NCBI GenBank assembly: GCA_016703225.1 | Contig: JADJCM010000010.1 | Location: 1-64,000 of the forward strand | Origin: Lysobacterales bacterium | GTDB taxonomy: Bacteria > Pseudomonadota > Gammaproteobacteria > Xanthomonadales > Ahniellaceae | Length of the DNA stretch: 64,000 nucleotides | Direction: 5' to 3' | Shown here: positions 31,629-39,177 of the stretch, in pieces | Layout of the letters: each line of letters opens with the position of its first letter | Position numbering within the stretch: the stretch's first letter is position 1 | Translations under genes and position numbers: made by a program | The notes under the pieces: generated by a model | The model's input: only the letters and a program-made list of their open reading frames with translations | Database searches by the model: none | Told to the model about the DNA's origin: nothing

Positions 31629-32783
31629 ATGCGCATCGAAACCAAGCTGCCCAAGGTCGGCACCACGATTTTTACCGTGATGTCGCAGTTGGCGGTTCAA
31701 CACAAGGCGGTGAACCTGGGCCAGGGTTTTCCCGATTTCGATGGGCCCGAGCTGCTGCGCGAAGAACTCAATCGCGCCATGCACGAGGGCAAGAACCAGT
31801 ATGCGCCGATGATGGGCGTGCCCAAATTGCGCGAGCAGATCGCGCGCAAGACCCAGGCGCTCTATGGCCGTGCGGTCAGCGCCGAGAGCGAGGTGACGGT
31901 GACCAGCGGCGCCACCGAGGCCTTGTTCTGCGCGATCGCGGCGATCGTGCGTCCGGGCGAGTCGGTGATCGTGCTCGATCCCTGCTACGACAGCTACGAA
32001 CCGGCGATCGAGTTGAACGGCGGCCGTGCCATCCACGTGCCGCTCGACGACGAGACCTTTGCGGTCGACTGGCAGCGCGTCAACGAAGCGGTCGAGCCGG
32101 GCACGCGCGCGATCATCATCAACACGCCTCACAACCCTTGCGGATCGGTGTTCGCTGCCGACGATCTCGATGCGCTCGCCGAGATCGCGCGCCGCCATGA
32201 CCTCGTGGTGATTTCCGACGAGGTCTACGAACACATCATCTTCGACGGCCTGGCGCACCAGTCGGTGCTGCGCCACCCGGAATTGGCCGAGCGCAGTTTC
32301 GTCATCTCCAGCTTCGGCAAGACCTATCACTGCACCGGCTGGAAAATCGGCTACTGCATTGCGCCGTCGGCGCTGTCGATCGAGTTCCGCAAGGTGCACC
32401 AGTACGTCACCTTCTCCACCTTCGCGCCGGCGCAGTGGGCGTTGGCCGAGACCATCGAGCGCCTGCCCGAGCACTACCTCGGCTTGCCGGCGTTCTACCA
32501 GGCGCGGCGCGACCACTTCCGCAGCCTCCTCGCAGCGACGCCGTTCCGGCTATTGCCGGTAGCGGGCGCCTACTTCCAGATCGTCGACTACGGCGCGATC
32601 AGCGACCGCGACGACATGAGTTTCTGCGAGTGGCTGACGCGCGAGGTCGGCGTCGCTGCGATTCCGGTGTCGGCGTTCTACGAAACCCCGCCCGAGTCGA
32701 AACTGATCCGCTTCTGCTTCGCCAAGTCCGATGCCACCCTGGCCGCGGCGGCGGAACGCTTGAACGCCGTTCGAAGTGCTTGA
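31629..32783 (+). CDS. PLP-dependent methionine/glutamine-type aminotransferase (YbdL-like)
   Basis: Fold-type I aminotransferase of 384 residues. The start TKLPKVGTTIFTVMSQLA, NLGQGFPDFDGP, NQYAPMMGVPKLR, the PLP-contacting NTPHNPCGSVF and VISDEVYEHI, and the lysine in SSFGKTYHCTGWKIGY are characteristic of the YbdL/kynurenine-oxoglutarate transaminase group. These enzymes transaminate 2-oxo-4-methylthiobutyrate using glutamine as a donor. The omega-amidase gene directly downstream would hydrolyse the 2-oxoglutaramate produced, which strengthens this assignment. The ribosome site GGAGCGGA precedes the ATG. Confidence 0.9.
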   Translation: MRIETKLPKVGTTIFTVMSQLAVQHKAVNLGQGFPDFDGPELLREELNRAMHEGKNQYAPMMGVPKLREQIARKTQALYGRAVSAESEVTVTSGATEALFCAIAAIVRPGESVIVLDPCYDSYEPAIELNGGRAIHVPLDDETFAVDWQRVNEAVEPGTRAIIINTPHNPCGSVFAADDLDALAEIARRHDLVVISDEVYEHIIFDGLAHQSVLRHPELAERSFVISSFGKTYHCTGWKIGYCIAPSALSIEFRKVHQYVTFSTFAPAQWALAETIERLPEHYLGLPAFYQARRDHFRSLLAATPFRLLPVAGAYFQIVDYGAISDRDDMSFCEWLTREVGVAAIPVSAFYETPPESKLIRFCFAKSDATLAAAAERLNAVRSA

Positions 32784-32807
32784 TTCTGGTCGATGTTCCC
32801 GCCATCT

Positions 32808-32900
32808 CCGTTCGCCCTGAGCCTGTCGAAGGGCGATCGCCGGAGACCTGAAAGCTACGATTTCGAGTGAACGGTCTTCGACAGGCTCAGACCAGAACGG
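32808..32900. repeat. Hairpin repeat between aminotransferase and omega-amidase genes
   Basis: Left arm CCGTTC-GCCC-TGAGCCTGTCGAAG (32808-32831) pairs with 32876-32900 through 14 perfect base pairs (TGAGCCTGTCGAAG) plus CCGTTC/GAACGG, with a 4/5-base internal loop. The 44-base loop holds the palindrome GGCGATCGCC. This TTCGACAGGCTCAG-type element is a widespread proteobacterial intergenic repeat. Its right end touches the ribosome-binding site of the next gene. Confidence 0.85.
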
Positions 32901-32910
32901 AGTACGAGGC

Positions 32911-33729
32911 ATGACTGACACAATCCTTCCTGGCACCGACCTGCGCGTCACCCTGGTCCAGGCCGCGACGCATTGGCACGACGCCAAGGCCAACCGCGTG
33001 ATGTATGGCGATCTGCTGCGCCCGCTTGCCGGCGGCACTGACCTGGTGGTGTTGCCTGAAGCCTTCACCAGCGGCTTCACCAACGAGACCCTGGCCAACG
33101 CCGAGACCATGGACGGCGTGACCGTGCGCTGGATGGGTGCGCTCGCCTCCGAGTTGAACGCGGTGGTCAGCGGCTCGGTAGTGATCCGCGATGGTGACCG
33201 CTGTGTCAATCGCCTGGTGTGGATGCGCCCCGACGAAACCTGTGCGGTCTACGACAAGCGCCACCTGTTCCGCATGGCCGGCGAACACGAACGCTACGCT
33301 GCCGGGAGCGAGCGCCTGATCGTCGAACTGAACGGCTGGCGCGTGTGTCCGCTGGTGTGCTACGACCTGCGCTTTCCGGTGTTCCTGCGCAACGCGATGC
33401 GTGCGGATCTGGGGCGGATGGACTACGACCTGCTGCTGTTCGTCGCCAACTGGCCGGCGCCGCGACGCGGGCCGTGGCGCACCTTGCTGCGTGCGCGTGC
33501 GATCGAGAATCTGTGCTACGCGGTCGGCGTCAACCGCGTCGGTCGCGACGGCAATGGCCTCGACTATGCCGGTGACAGCGCCGCCATCGACTTCCTCGGC
33601 GAGCCGTTGCTCGAGTTCGACGACCAGCCGCAACTGCACACGATCACCTTGTCGGCGAACGCGCTCGCCGAGCACCGCGAACGCTTTCCGGCCTGGCGCG
33701 ATGCCGATGCCTTCATCCTGGAACCCTGA
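32911..33729 (+). CDS. Omega-amidase (YafV/Nit2-like)
   Basis: Hydrolyses 2-oxoglutaramate or 2-oxosuccinamate to the oxoacid and ammonia. The 272-residue nitrilase-fold protein has the triad Glu in VVLPEAFTSGF, Lys in VYDKRHLFRMAGEHERY and Cys in CPLVCYDLRFPVF. The YDKRHLF-x-x-x-x-E segment is typical of YafV/Nit2. It follows the transaminase in the same direction across a hairpin repeat, so the two probably form the glutamine transaminase/omega-amidase unit of methionine salvage. The ribosome site CGGAG (about 32898-32902) begins inside the repeat arm. Confidence 0.92.
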   Translation: MTDTILPGTDLRVTLVQAATHWHDAKANRVMYGDLLRPLAGGTDLVVLPEAFTSGFTNETLANAETMDGVTVRWMGALASELNAVVSGSVVIRDGDRCVNRLVWMRPDETCAVYDKRHLFRMAGEHERYAAGSERLIVELNGWRVCPLVCYDLRFPVFLRNAMRADLGRMDYDLLLFVANWPAPRRGPWRTLLRARAIENLCYAVGVNRVGRDGNGLDYAGDSAAIDFLGEPLLEFDDQPQLHTITLSANALAEHRERFPAWRDADAFILEP

Positions 33730-34449
33730 TCAATCGCGCAGTGTGCCCATTTGCTCGTGCACGCCGCTGCTCATCATCGCCAGGAAGATCGCCAGCCCGA
33801 GGTACGCGGCGCCGTATTGCAGTTTCACTTCCAGCGGCTGTTCGTAGTAGTTCGCCGGCAGGTGCTGGTGCCAGGTGCCGCGCCACACCGACCAGATGCT
33901 CGGCAGCGCCAGGATCAGCAGCAGAAACAGCATCGGGCTCGGGCGCGTAATTAGCAGTACGCCGAGAATGGGTGCGCCAAGCAGCCAGATGCGCGGCGAC
34001 AGGATGCCGACGATGCGGCCACCGTCGAGCGGATTGATCGGCAGCAGGTTCCACAGGTTGATCATGAAGCCCGAGTAGCTGAGCGCGAGCAGCAGCTGGC
34101 TGCCGCTGTTGCGCGCCGCGTAGTAGCAGAGCAGGGCGCCGAAGGTGCCCGCGACCGGCCCGGCGAGCGCGATCTTCGCCTCCATGCGCGCGTCCATCGG
34201 CTGGTCCTTGAGTTCGATCCAGGCGCCGACGAAGGGGATGAAGGTCGGTGCTCCGACGTTCAGTCCGGCGCGCTTGGCGGCGAGGTAGTGGCCGAGTTCG
34301 TGCACGAAGATCAGCAGCACGAAGCCGACTGCATAACGCTAGCCGAAGATCCAGGCGTAGGCGAACACCGACAGCATCATGGTGCCGCCGGTTTTCAGCA
34401 GCGGTCCGAGCTTGGCGAAGTTGAGCAACAGCAACAGGGCTTTGAACAT
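33730..34449 (-). pseudogene. M50 site-2-protease-family membrane protein with an in-frame amber codon
   Basis: A putative intramembrane zinc metalloprotease. The frame from MFKALLLLLNFAKLG (34449) reads into a TAG at 34341-34339 (codon 37): AYAWIFG-stop-RYAVGFVLLIF, where relatives have a tryptophan (FGW). The same frame then gives the zinc motif HELGHY, KDQPMDARMEAKIALAGPVAGT, and INPLDGGRI with the third metal ligand, then further membrane segments (240 codons including both stops). A GTG at 34320 could restart translation and would keep the catalytic motifs but lose the first membrane segment. A single G-to-A change explains the interruption. It converges on the omega-amidase gene. Confidence 0.85.
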
Positions 34450-34535
34450 GGGATGGGCAGCGCCGGTACGGTGATCGGGGGCGGAAGAATAGCGGGCGCG
34501 TCGCGTAGAATGGCGCGTCCACCGACGGAGCCGAC

Positions 34536-36794
34536 ATGTTCCAGAAACGTTTCCTGATGCTGCCGGCGATTGCCCTGATCGCCGCCTGCGCCCACCCGAG
34601 TGTCGAAATGAAATCCGAACCGAGCCCCAGCGTCGCTGCAGCGCCCGTGCCGCCAGTTGCGAAGACCGTGCCGTACACGGTGGTCGCGCCGCACGGCAAC
34701 CGCATCGACCCCTACTACTGGCTGCGCGACGACACGCGCTCCAAGCCAGAGGTGATCGACTACCTCAAGGCCGAGAACGATTACACCGCGGCTATGCTCG
34801 CACACACGCAGGGCGCCACCGATCTGCTGTTCCGGGAGATCGTCGGTCGCATCCGGCAAGACGACAGCAGCGTGCCCTACCGCAAGCACGGCTGGTGGCT
34901 GTACACGCGCTTCGAGCAGGGCAAGGAGTATCCGATCCATGCGCGCCGCAAGGATGCGGAGGGCGCGGTCGAGGAAGTGCTGCTCGATGCCAATCGGCTT
35001 GGTGCCGGCAAGGGCTTCTATCAGATCGGTGCTTGGGAGCCGAGCCCGGACGGCGAGCAGTTATTCTATGCCGATGACAGCAGCGGGCGCCGCCAGTTCG
35101 TGCTGCGCTTCCGGAACCTCAAGACCGGTCAGCCGTGGCCAGAAACGATCGCCAATGTCGAGGCGCGCGCGGTCTGGGCCAACGACAGCAAGACCTTGCT
35201 CTACATCGAGAAGAACCCGCAGACCCTGCTCGGCTTCCGCGTCCGCAAGCATGTGCTCGGCACCGACCCGGTGAACGATCCCGTGGTGTACGAGGAGAAA
35301 GACAGCAGCTATTACCTCGGCATCGGCAAGAGCCGCAGCGACCGCTTCCTCTGGATCGGCCTGAACAGCACGGTCGCGAGCGAATGGCGCTATGCCGACG
35401 CGAATGACCCCAAGCTCGAGTTCAAGACCGTGCTGCCGCGCGAACGCGACCACGAGTATCAGGTGCAGGACCGTGGCGACGAGTTCTTCATCCTGAGCAA
35501 CTGGAACGCGCGCAATTTCCGCATCCTGCGTGCTCCGATCGCCAAGGCCGGCGACCGCGCCAACTGGGTCGAGTGGGTGACGCATCGCGACGACGCATTG
35601 TTGTCGTCGATGACGGTGCTGCGCGACCACGTTGCGATCAATGAACGCTCAGGCGGCTTGCCGAAGATCCGGGTGAAGGCGATCGCCGACGGCAAGTCCG
35701 AACTGCTCGCCTTCGACGAACCGGCCTACAGCGCCTTCACTGGCGCCAATCCCGAGTACGCCACCAGCACGCTGCGCATCGTCTACACCTCGCCGCAGAC
35801 GCCGGCCTCGACCTACGACATCGACCTCGCCAGTGGCGAGCGAACGCTGCTCAAGCGCGAAGCCGTGCTCGGCGGTTTTGACCGCGACCACTACGTCACC
35901 GAGTTCCGCTTTGCGCCGGCGCGCGACGGCGCGCAGGTGCCGGTGACGTTGCTGTATCGCAAGGGCCTGCGCCGCGACGGCAGCGCTGCGCTGTACCAGT
36001 ATGGCTATGGTTCCTACGGTGCCGCGATGAGCCCGACATTCGACGACCGCGTGCTGTCGCTGGTCGATCGCGGTGTTGTCTACGCCATCGCGCACGTGCG
36101 CGGCGGCGAGGAGATGGGGCGTGCCTGGTACGAGTCCGGACGCCAGCTGCAGAAGAAGAACACCTTCCACGACTTCATCGATGTCAGCGATTTCCTGGTG
36201 CGCGAAGGCTACGCGGCGAAGGGTCGCGTGGTCGCGCAGGGAGGTAGCGCCGGCGGCCTGCTGATGGGCGCGATCGCCAACCTGGCGCCCGAGCGCTATC
36301 GCGCGATCGTTGCCGACGTGCCGTTCGTGGACGTGGTCACGACCATGCTCGACGAGTCGATCCCGCTGACCACCAACGAGTTCGACGAATGGGGCAATCC
36401 GAAACAGAAGGCGTTCTACGACTACATGCTGTCGTACTCGCCCTATGACAACGTCAAGGCACAGGATTATCCGGCGATGCTGGTGACCACCGGGCTGCAC
36501 GACAGCCAGGTGCAGTACTTCGAGCCGGCGAAGTGGGTGGCGAAGCTGCGCGCCACCCAGACCGGCAGCGCACCGCTGCTGCTCAAGACCAACATGGAGG
36601 CCGGTCACGGCGGCAAGTCCGGGCGCTTCCGGCGCTTGCAGGAAGTGGCCGAGGCCTGGGCCTTCTTCCTTGACCAGCTCGGTGTCCCGGTGGAGACGCC
36701 GGCTGGCGATGGTTTCGAGGGCGACGCCACCGCAGCACCCGCGGTGGAAGCGAAGACTGCCGATGGTTTCGAGGGTGGTCGCCATGCGCACTAG
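34536..36794 (+). CDS. Prolyl-oligopeptidase-family S9A lipoprotein (oligopeptidase B-like)
   Basis: Serine peptidase that cleaves short peptides, apparently anchored in the periplasm through a lipobox (IALIAAC near residue 18). The 752-residue protein has an N-terminal seven-bladed propeller (RIDPYYWLRDDTRSKPEVID to about residue 470) and an alpha/beta-hydrolase domain. Catalytic S571 lies in AQGGSAGGLLMG, the Asp in TGLHDSQVQYFEP and the His in EAGHGGKSGRF. The HVRGGEEMGRAWYE segment is characteristic of oligopeptidase B. Beyond the normal end is an extra tail of about 30 residues in which DGFEG occurs twice; it overlaps the next gene by eleven bases. Confidence 0.92.
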   Translation: MFQKRFLMLPAIALIAACAHPSVEMKSEPSPSVAAAPVPPVAKTVPYTVVAPHGNRIDPYYWLRDDTRSKPEVIDYLKAENDYTAAMLAHTQGATDLLFREIVGRIRQDDSSVPYRKHGWWLYTRFEQGKEYPIHARRKDAEGAVEEVLLDANRLGAGKGFYQIGAWEPSPDGEQLFYADDSSGRRQFVLRFRNLKTGQPWPETIANVEARAVWANDSKTLLYIEKNPQTLLGFRVRKHVLGTDPVNDPVVYEEKDSSYYLGIGKSRSDRFLWIGLNSTVASEWRYADANDPKLEFKTVLPRERDHEYQVQDRGDEFFILSNWNARNFRILRAPIAKAGDRANWVEWVTHRDDALLSSMTVLRDHVAINERSGGLPKIRVKAIADGKSELLAFDEPAYSAFTGANPEYATSTLRIVYTSPQTPASTYDIDLASGERTLLKREAVLGGFDRDHYVTEFRFAPARDGAQVPVTLLYRKGLRRDGSAALYQYGYGSYGAAMSPTFDDRVLSLVDRGVVYAIAHVRGGEEMGRAWYESGRQLQKKNTFHDFIDVSDFLVREGYAAKGRVVAQGGSAGGLLMGAIANLAPERYRAIVADVPFVDVVTTMLDESIPLTTNEFDEWGNPKQKAFYDYMLSYSPYDNVKAQDYPAMLVTTGLHDSQVQYFEPAKWVAKLRATQTGSAPLLLKTNMEAGHGGKSGRFRRLQEVAEAWAFFLDQLGVPVETPAGDGFEGDATAAPAVEAKTADGFEGGRHAH

Positions 36795-36900
36795 ATGGGT
36801 GTGGGCCGGCATCGTGATCTCGCTGCTGCTCGCGGGTTGCGGCCAGAAGGGCGAACTGGTGCGGCCGCAACCGGACGCAGCGCCCGCGACCGCGCAATGA
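36784..36900 (+). CDS. lptM: LptM (YifL)-like small lipoprotein
   Basis: A 38-residue lipoprotein: signal MRTRWVWAGIVISLLLAGC, then the family hallmark CGQKGELVRPQP. LptM helps the LptD/LptE lipopolysaccharide translocon mature by mimicking LPS binding. It starts inside the 3' end of the peptidase gene (11-base overlap) and its stop overlaps the dapF start by four bases. The same lptM-dapF adjacency occurs in E. coli, which supports the assignment despite the small size. Confidence 0.85.
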   Translation: MRTRWVWAGIVISLLLAGCGQKGELVRPQPDAAPATAQ

Positions 36901-37730
36901 GCCTGCGCTTCACCAAGATGCACGGCATCGGCAACGACTTCGTCGTGCTCGACCGCCGCGATGCGAGCTCACCCTTGCCGGCGCAGTGGGTGCGGCGTCT
37001 GGCCGATCGCCACTTCGGTGTCGGTTGCGACCAGGTGATGACGATCGAGCGCAACGACGACGCCGCGTTCGCATTCCGCTACGGCATCTGGAACGCCGAT
37101 GGTTCGGCGGCAGGGCAGTGCGGCAACGGCGTGCGCTGCGTGCTGCGCTGGCTCGCGGATCGCGGGCTGGTGCAGGGGCAGGGCATCCGCCTGCTCGGGC
37201 CGTCGGGACCGGTGGTGGCCGATCTGCTCCACGATGGCCGTATCCGTGTCGACATGGGCGAGCCGCAGTTCGACGCCGCGCGCGTGCCGCTGTCCGTTCC
37301 CGCGACCGCACCGCGCTACACCTTGGATTTGGCCGACGAGCGCATCGAGTTCGGTGCCGTGTCGATCGGCAATCCGCATGCGCTGGTCGAAGTGGCCGAC
37401 GTCGATGCGGCGCCGGTGGCCATGCTCGGTGCGCGCATCGAAATGCATGCGCTGTTTCCCGATCGCGTCAACGTTGGCTTCGCGCAGGTGCTCGATCGCG
37501 GACACATTCGTCTGCGCGTGTTCGAGCGCGGCGTCGGCGAGACCCTGGCCTGCGGCAGCGGCGCCTGTGCCGCGGTCGCGATCCTGCAGCTGTGGCGGCG
37601 CGTGGACAGCGATGTACGCGTCGACTTGCCCGGCGGCACATTGCAGATTTTCTGGTCCGGCCCGGGCCATTCACTGTGGATGACGGGGCCGGCAACGACG
37701 GTTTTCGAAGGGGTATGGAACGATGAATGA
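36897..37730 (+). CDS. dapF: Diaminopimelate epimerase
   Basis: Converts LL-diaminopimelate to the meso form for peptidoglycan and lysine synthesis. The 277-residue protein contains FTKMHGIGNDFVVLDRR and the two catalytic cysteines, in GQCGNGVRC and in ETLACGSGACA, plus SIGNPHALVEV. The ATG at 36897 overlaps the lptM stop (ATGA). The stop overlaps the DUF484 gene by eight bases. Confidence 0.96.
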   Translation: MSLRFTKMHGIGNDFVVLDRRDASSPLPAQWVRRLADRHFGVGCDQVMTIERNDDAAFAFRYGIWNADGSAAGQCGNGVRCVLRWLADRGLVQGQGIRLLGPSGPVVADLLHDGRIRVDMGEPQFDAARVPLSVPATAPRYTLDLADERIEFGAVSIGNPHALVEVADVDAAPVAMLGARIEMHALFPDRVNVGFAQVLDRGHIRLRVFERGVGETLACGSGACAAVAILQLWRRVDSDVRVDLPGGTLQIFWSGPGHSLWMTGPATTVFEGVWNDE

Positions 37731-38397
37731 ACCAACGCCGCGGCGCGAAATCGACGCTCTCGATGTCGCCGGCTACCTGCGCCGGCATCCCGATTTCCTG
37801 GCCGAATTCCCGGACCTGGCATTGACCCTGAACCTGCCGCGGCAGCAGGGTTCGAGCACCTCGCTCGCGAGCTACCAACTGGAAGTGCTGCGCGACAAGA
37901 CACGGGCGTTGACGCGGCGCCTGCAGGAACTGATCGCGGTGGCGCAGGAAAACGAGCAACTGATGGTGCGTGTGCATGCGTTCACGCTCTCCTTGATGCG
38001 CGCCGGCAGCCTCGGCGACACGCTGTCGCGCGTGGTCGCAACCCTGACCGAGGACTTCCACACCGACTTCGTGCGCATGGCGCTGTTCGATCCGGTCGAC
38101 GGCTTCCATGCCGACTGGTTGCGCATCGAGGCGCGCGACTCGACCCGGCTCGGCCCGTTCGGCGAGTTCCTGCAGAAGTCCGAACCGATCTGCGGCCGCC
38201 TCAACCACGACAAGCTCGCGTTCCTGTTCGACCACCACGCGGACAAGGTGCGCTCCGCCGTGCTGCTCCCGATCGGCAACCGCGGCATGCTCGCCATCGG
38301 CTCGCACGACCCCAATCGCTTCCACCCCGGCATCGGCACCATCTTCCTCAAACTCATCGCCGACGCCGTGGACGCGGCCATCGGGCGATTCGGGTAG
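37723..38397 (+). CDS. DUF484 family (GAF-like) protein
   Basis: A 224-residue cytoplasmic protein of the DUF484 family, which follows dapF in many gammaproteobacteria, often with xerC next. The N-terminus (residues 10-30, VAGYLRRHPDFLAEFPDLAL) is the typical signature. A coiled-coil helix (about 50-80) and a GAF-like domain (about 85-220) ending LFDHHADKVRSAVLLPIGNR and GMLAIGSHDPNRFHPGIGT follow. The function is unknown. xerC is not present downstream here. Confidence 0.88.
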   Translation: MNEPTPRREIDALDVAGYLRRHPDFLAEFPDLALTLNLPRQQGSSTSLASYQLEVLRDKTRALTRRLQELIAVAQENEQLMVRVHAFTLSLMRAGSLGDTLSRVVATLTEDFHTDFVRMALFDPVDGFHADWLRIEARDSTRLGPFGEFLQKSEPICGRLNHDKLAFLFDHHADKVRSAVLLPIGNRGMLAIGSHDPNRFHPGIGTIFLKLIADAVDAAIGRFG

Positions 38398-38419
38398 GCC
38401 CAGGCCAACCCGTCTTGAC

Positions 38420-38499
38420 CTGCCGGCCACATCTTGCGGCTTCCACTCCGCGCCCTCCGCGTTTCGACCGGTTCGGCGTGAACGGGATGTGGCCGGCAG
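38420..38499. repeat. 14-bp perfect inverted repeat between convergent genes
   Basis: CTGCCGGCCACATC (38420-38433) and GATGTGGCCGGCAG (38486-38499) form a 14-base-pair stem around a 52-base loop. The right arm ends one base before the stop codon of the minus-strand lipoprotein gene, so it can act in both converging transcripts. No U tract follows. Confidence 0.75.
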
Positions 38500-38500
38500 A

Positions 38501-38842
38501 TCAGCGCGCGATGCGCTGGAGGCGCACGCCGTCGACCGTCATGTACCAGTGGTCGTCCTCTTCGTGGGGCGGTACCGAGACGTCGAATCGGGTGGTCATG
38601 AAACTGAGGCCGACACTGAATTCGTCGCCTTCGAAGGTCTGCAGCGGGCCTTCCACCGTAGTGGATGACTTGCCGCGCGATCGCCGGTATTCGACGCGTC
38701 CGTCGCGGGTGATGCGCAGGCTCATTTCGGCCGAGCGCCATTCGCCGGCGTAGTCGGCCTTGTCCTCGGGCAGCGCGATGCCGCAGCTTGCGAGCAGCAG
38801 CAGCGAAGCGATCACGGCGATGCGGATGGGTCGGTGCTGCAT
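38501..38842 (-). CDS. Small putative lipoprotein of unknown function
   Basis: A 113-residue protein with a lipoprotein signal MQHRPIRIAVIASLLLLASC and a mature part of short beta-strand-like segments (YAGEWRSAEMSLRITRDGRV, GPLQTFEGDEFSVGLSFM, EEDDHWYMTVDGVRLQRI). The pattern GEW-x-S-x-x-M-x-L-x-I-x-x-D-G resembles small lipocalin/META-like barrels seen in exported proteins, but I cannot name a family. It is flanked by repeats on both sides and is probably a single-gene unit. Confidence 0.75.
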   Translation of the reverse strand: MQHRPIRIAVIASLLLLASCGIALPEDKADYAGEWRSAEMSLRITRDGRVEYRRSRGKSSTTVEGPLQTFEGDEFSVGLSFMTTRFDVSVPPHEEDDHWYMTVDGVRLQRIAR

Positions 38843-39177
38843 GGTTCGTTCCTCCGAAGATTCGAATGCCTTGGCGTGCCCGCAGGATGTGTCGAGCGTA
38901 GCGAGGCGCATTGTGTTCGTCGGGTTCGTTGCGCTCGCCGCGTTCGTCGCGTTCGTCGCCGGACGGGAGCCGGTGCGCCTCGCTTCGCTCGGCACACCCT
39001 ACGGTCGGCACACCCTACGGTCGGCACACCCCACGGTCGGCACACCCCTACGCTTGGCGCACCCTGCGTGGAGTGTGATGGGGTTGGGCGGGTTCCACCG
39101 GCGTTCCGTGATATCCAGGCGCGGCGGGATGGGGCGGCGATGTGGTCGGCAGAGTGTCGACGATACGGAGAGCTTGC
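38843..39177. repeat. Repeat-rich intergenic region with 16-bp tandem units
   Basis: No gene seen. The dispersed unit at 38883-38912 (TGTCGAGCGTAGCGAGGCGC) is followed by an inverted relative at about 38971-39001 (GGTGCGCCTCGCTTCGCTCG), so the two can pair. From 38986 to 39049 a 16-base unit (CGGTCGGCACACCCTA) is repeated four times with one or two changes. GTTCGTCGCGTTCGTCGC-type 9-base repeats lie between. The final part holds the ribosome site GGAGAG of the next gene. Confidence 0.8.

Noticed and set aside
15758..34341. Stop-codon reassignment or programmed readthrough as the explanation for the TAA and TAG codons
   Set aside because: Both codons also serve as ordinary stops of intact genes here (TAA region of aguA's own end, TAG for the first RND pump and a cytochrome), no suppressor tRNA or SECIS-like element is visible, and the two stops differ.
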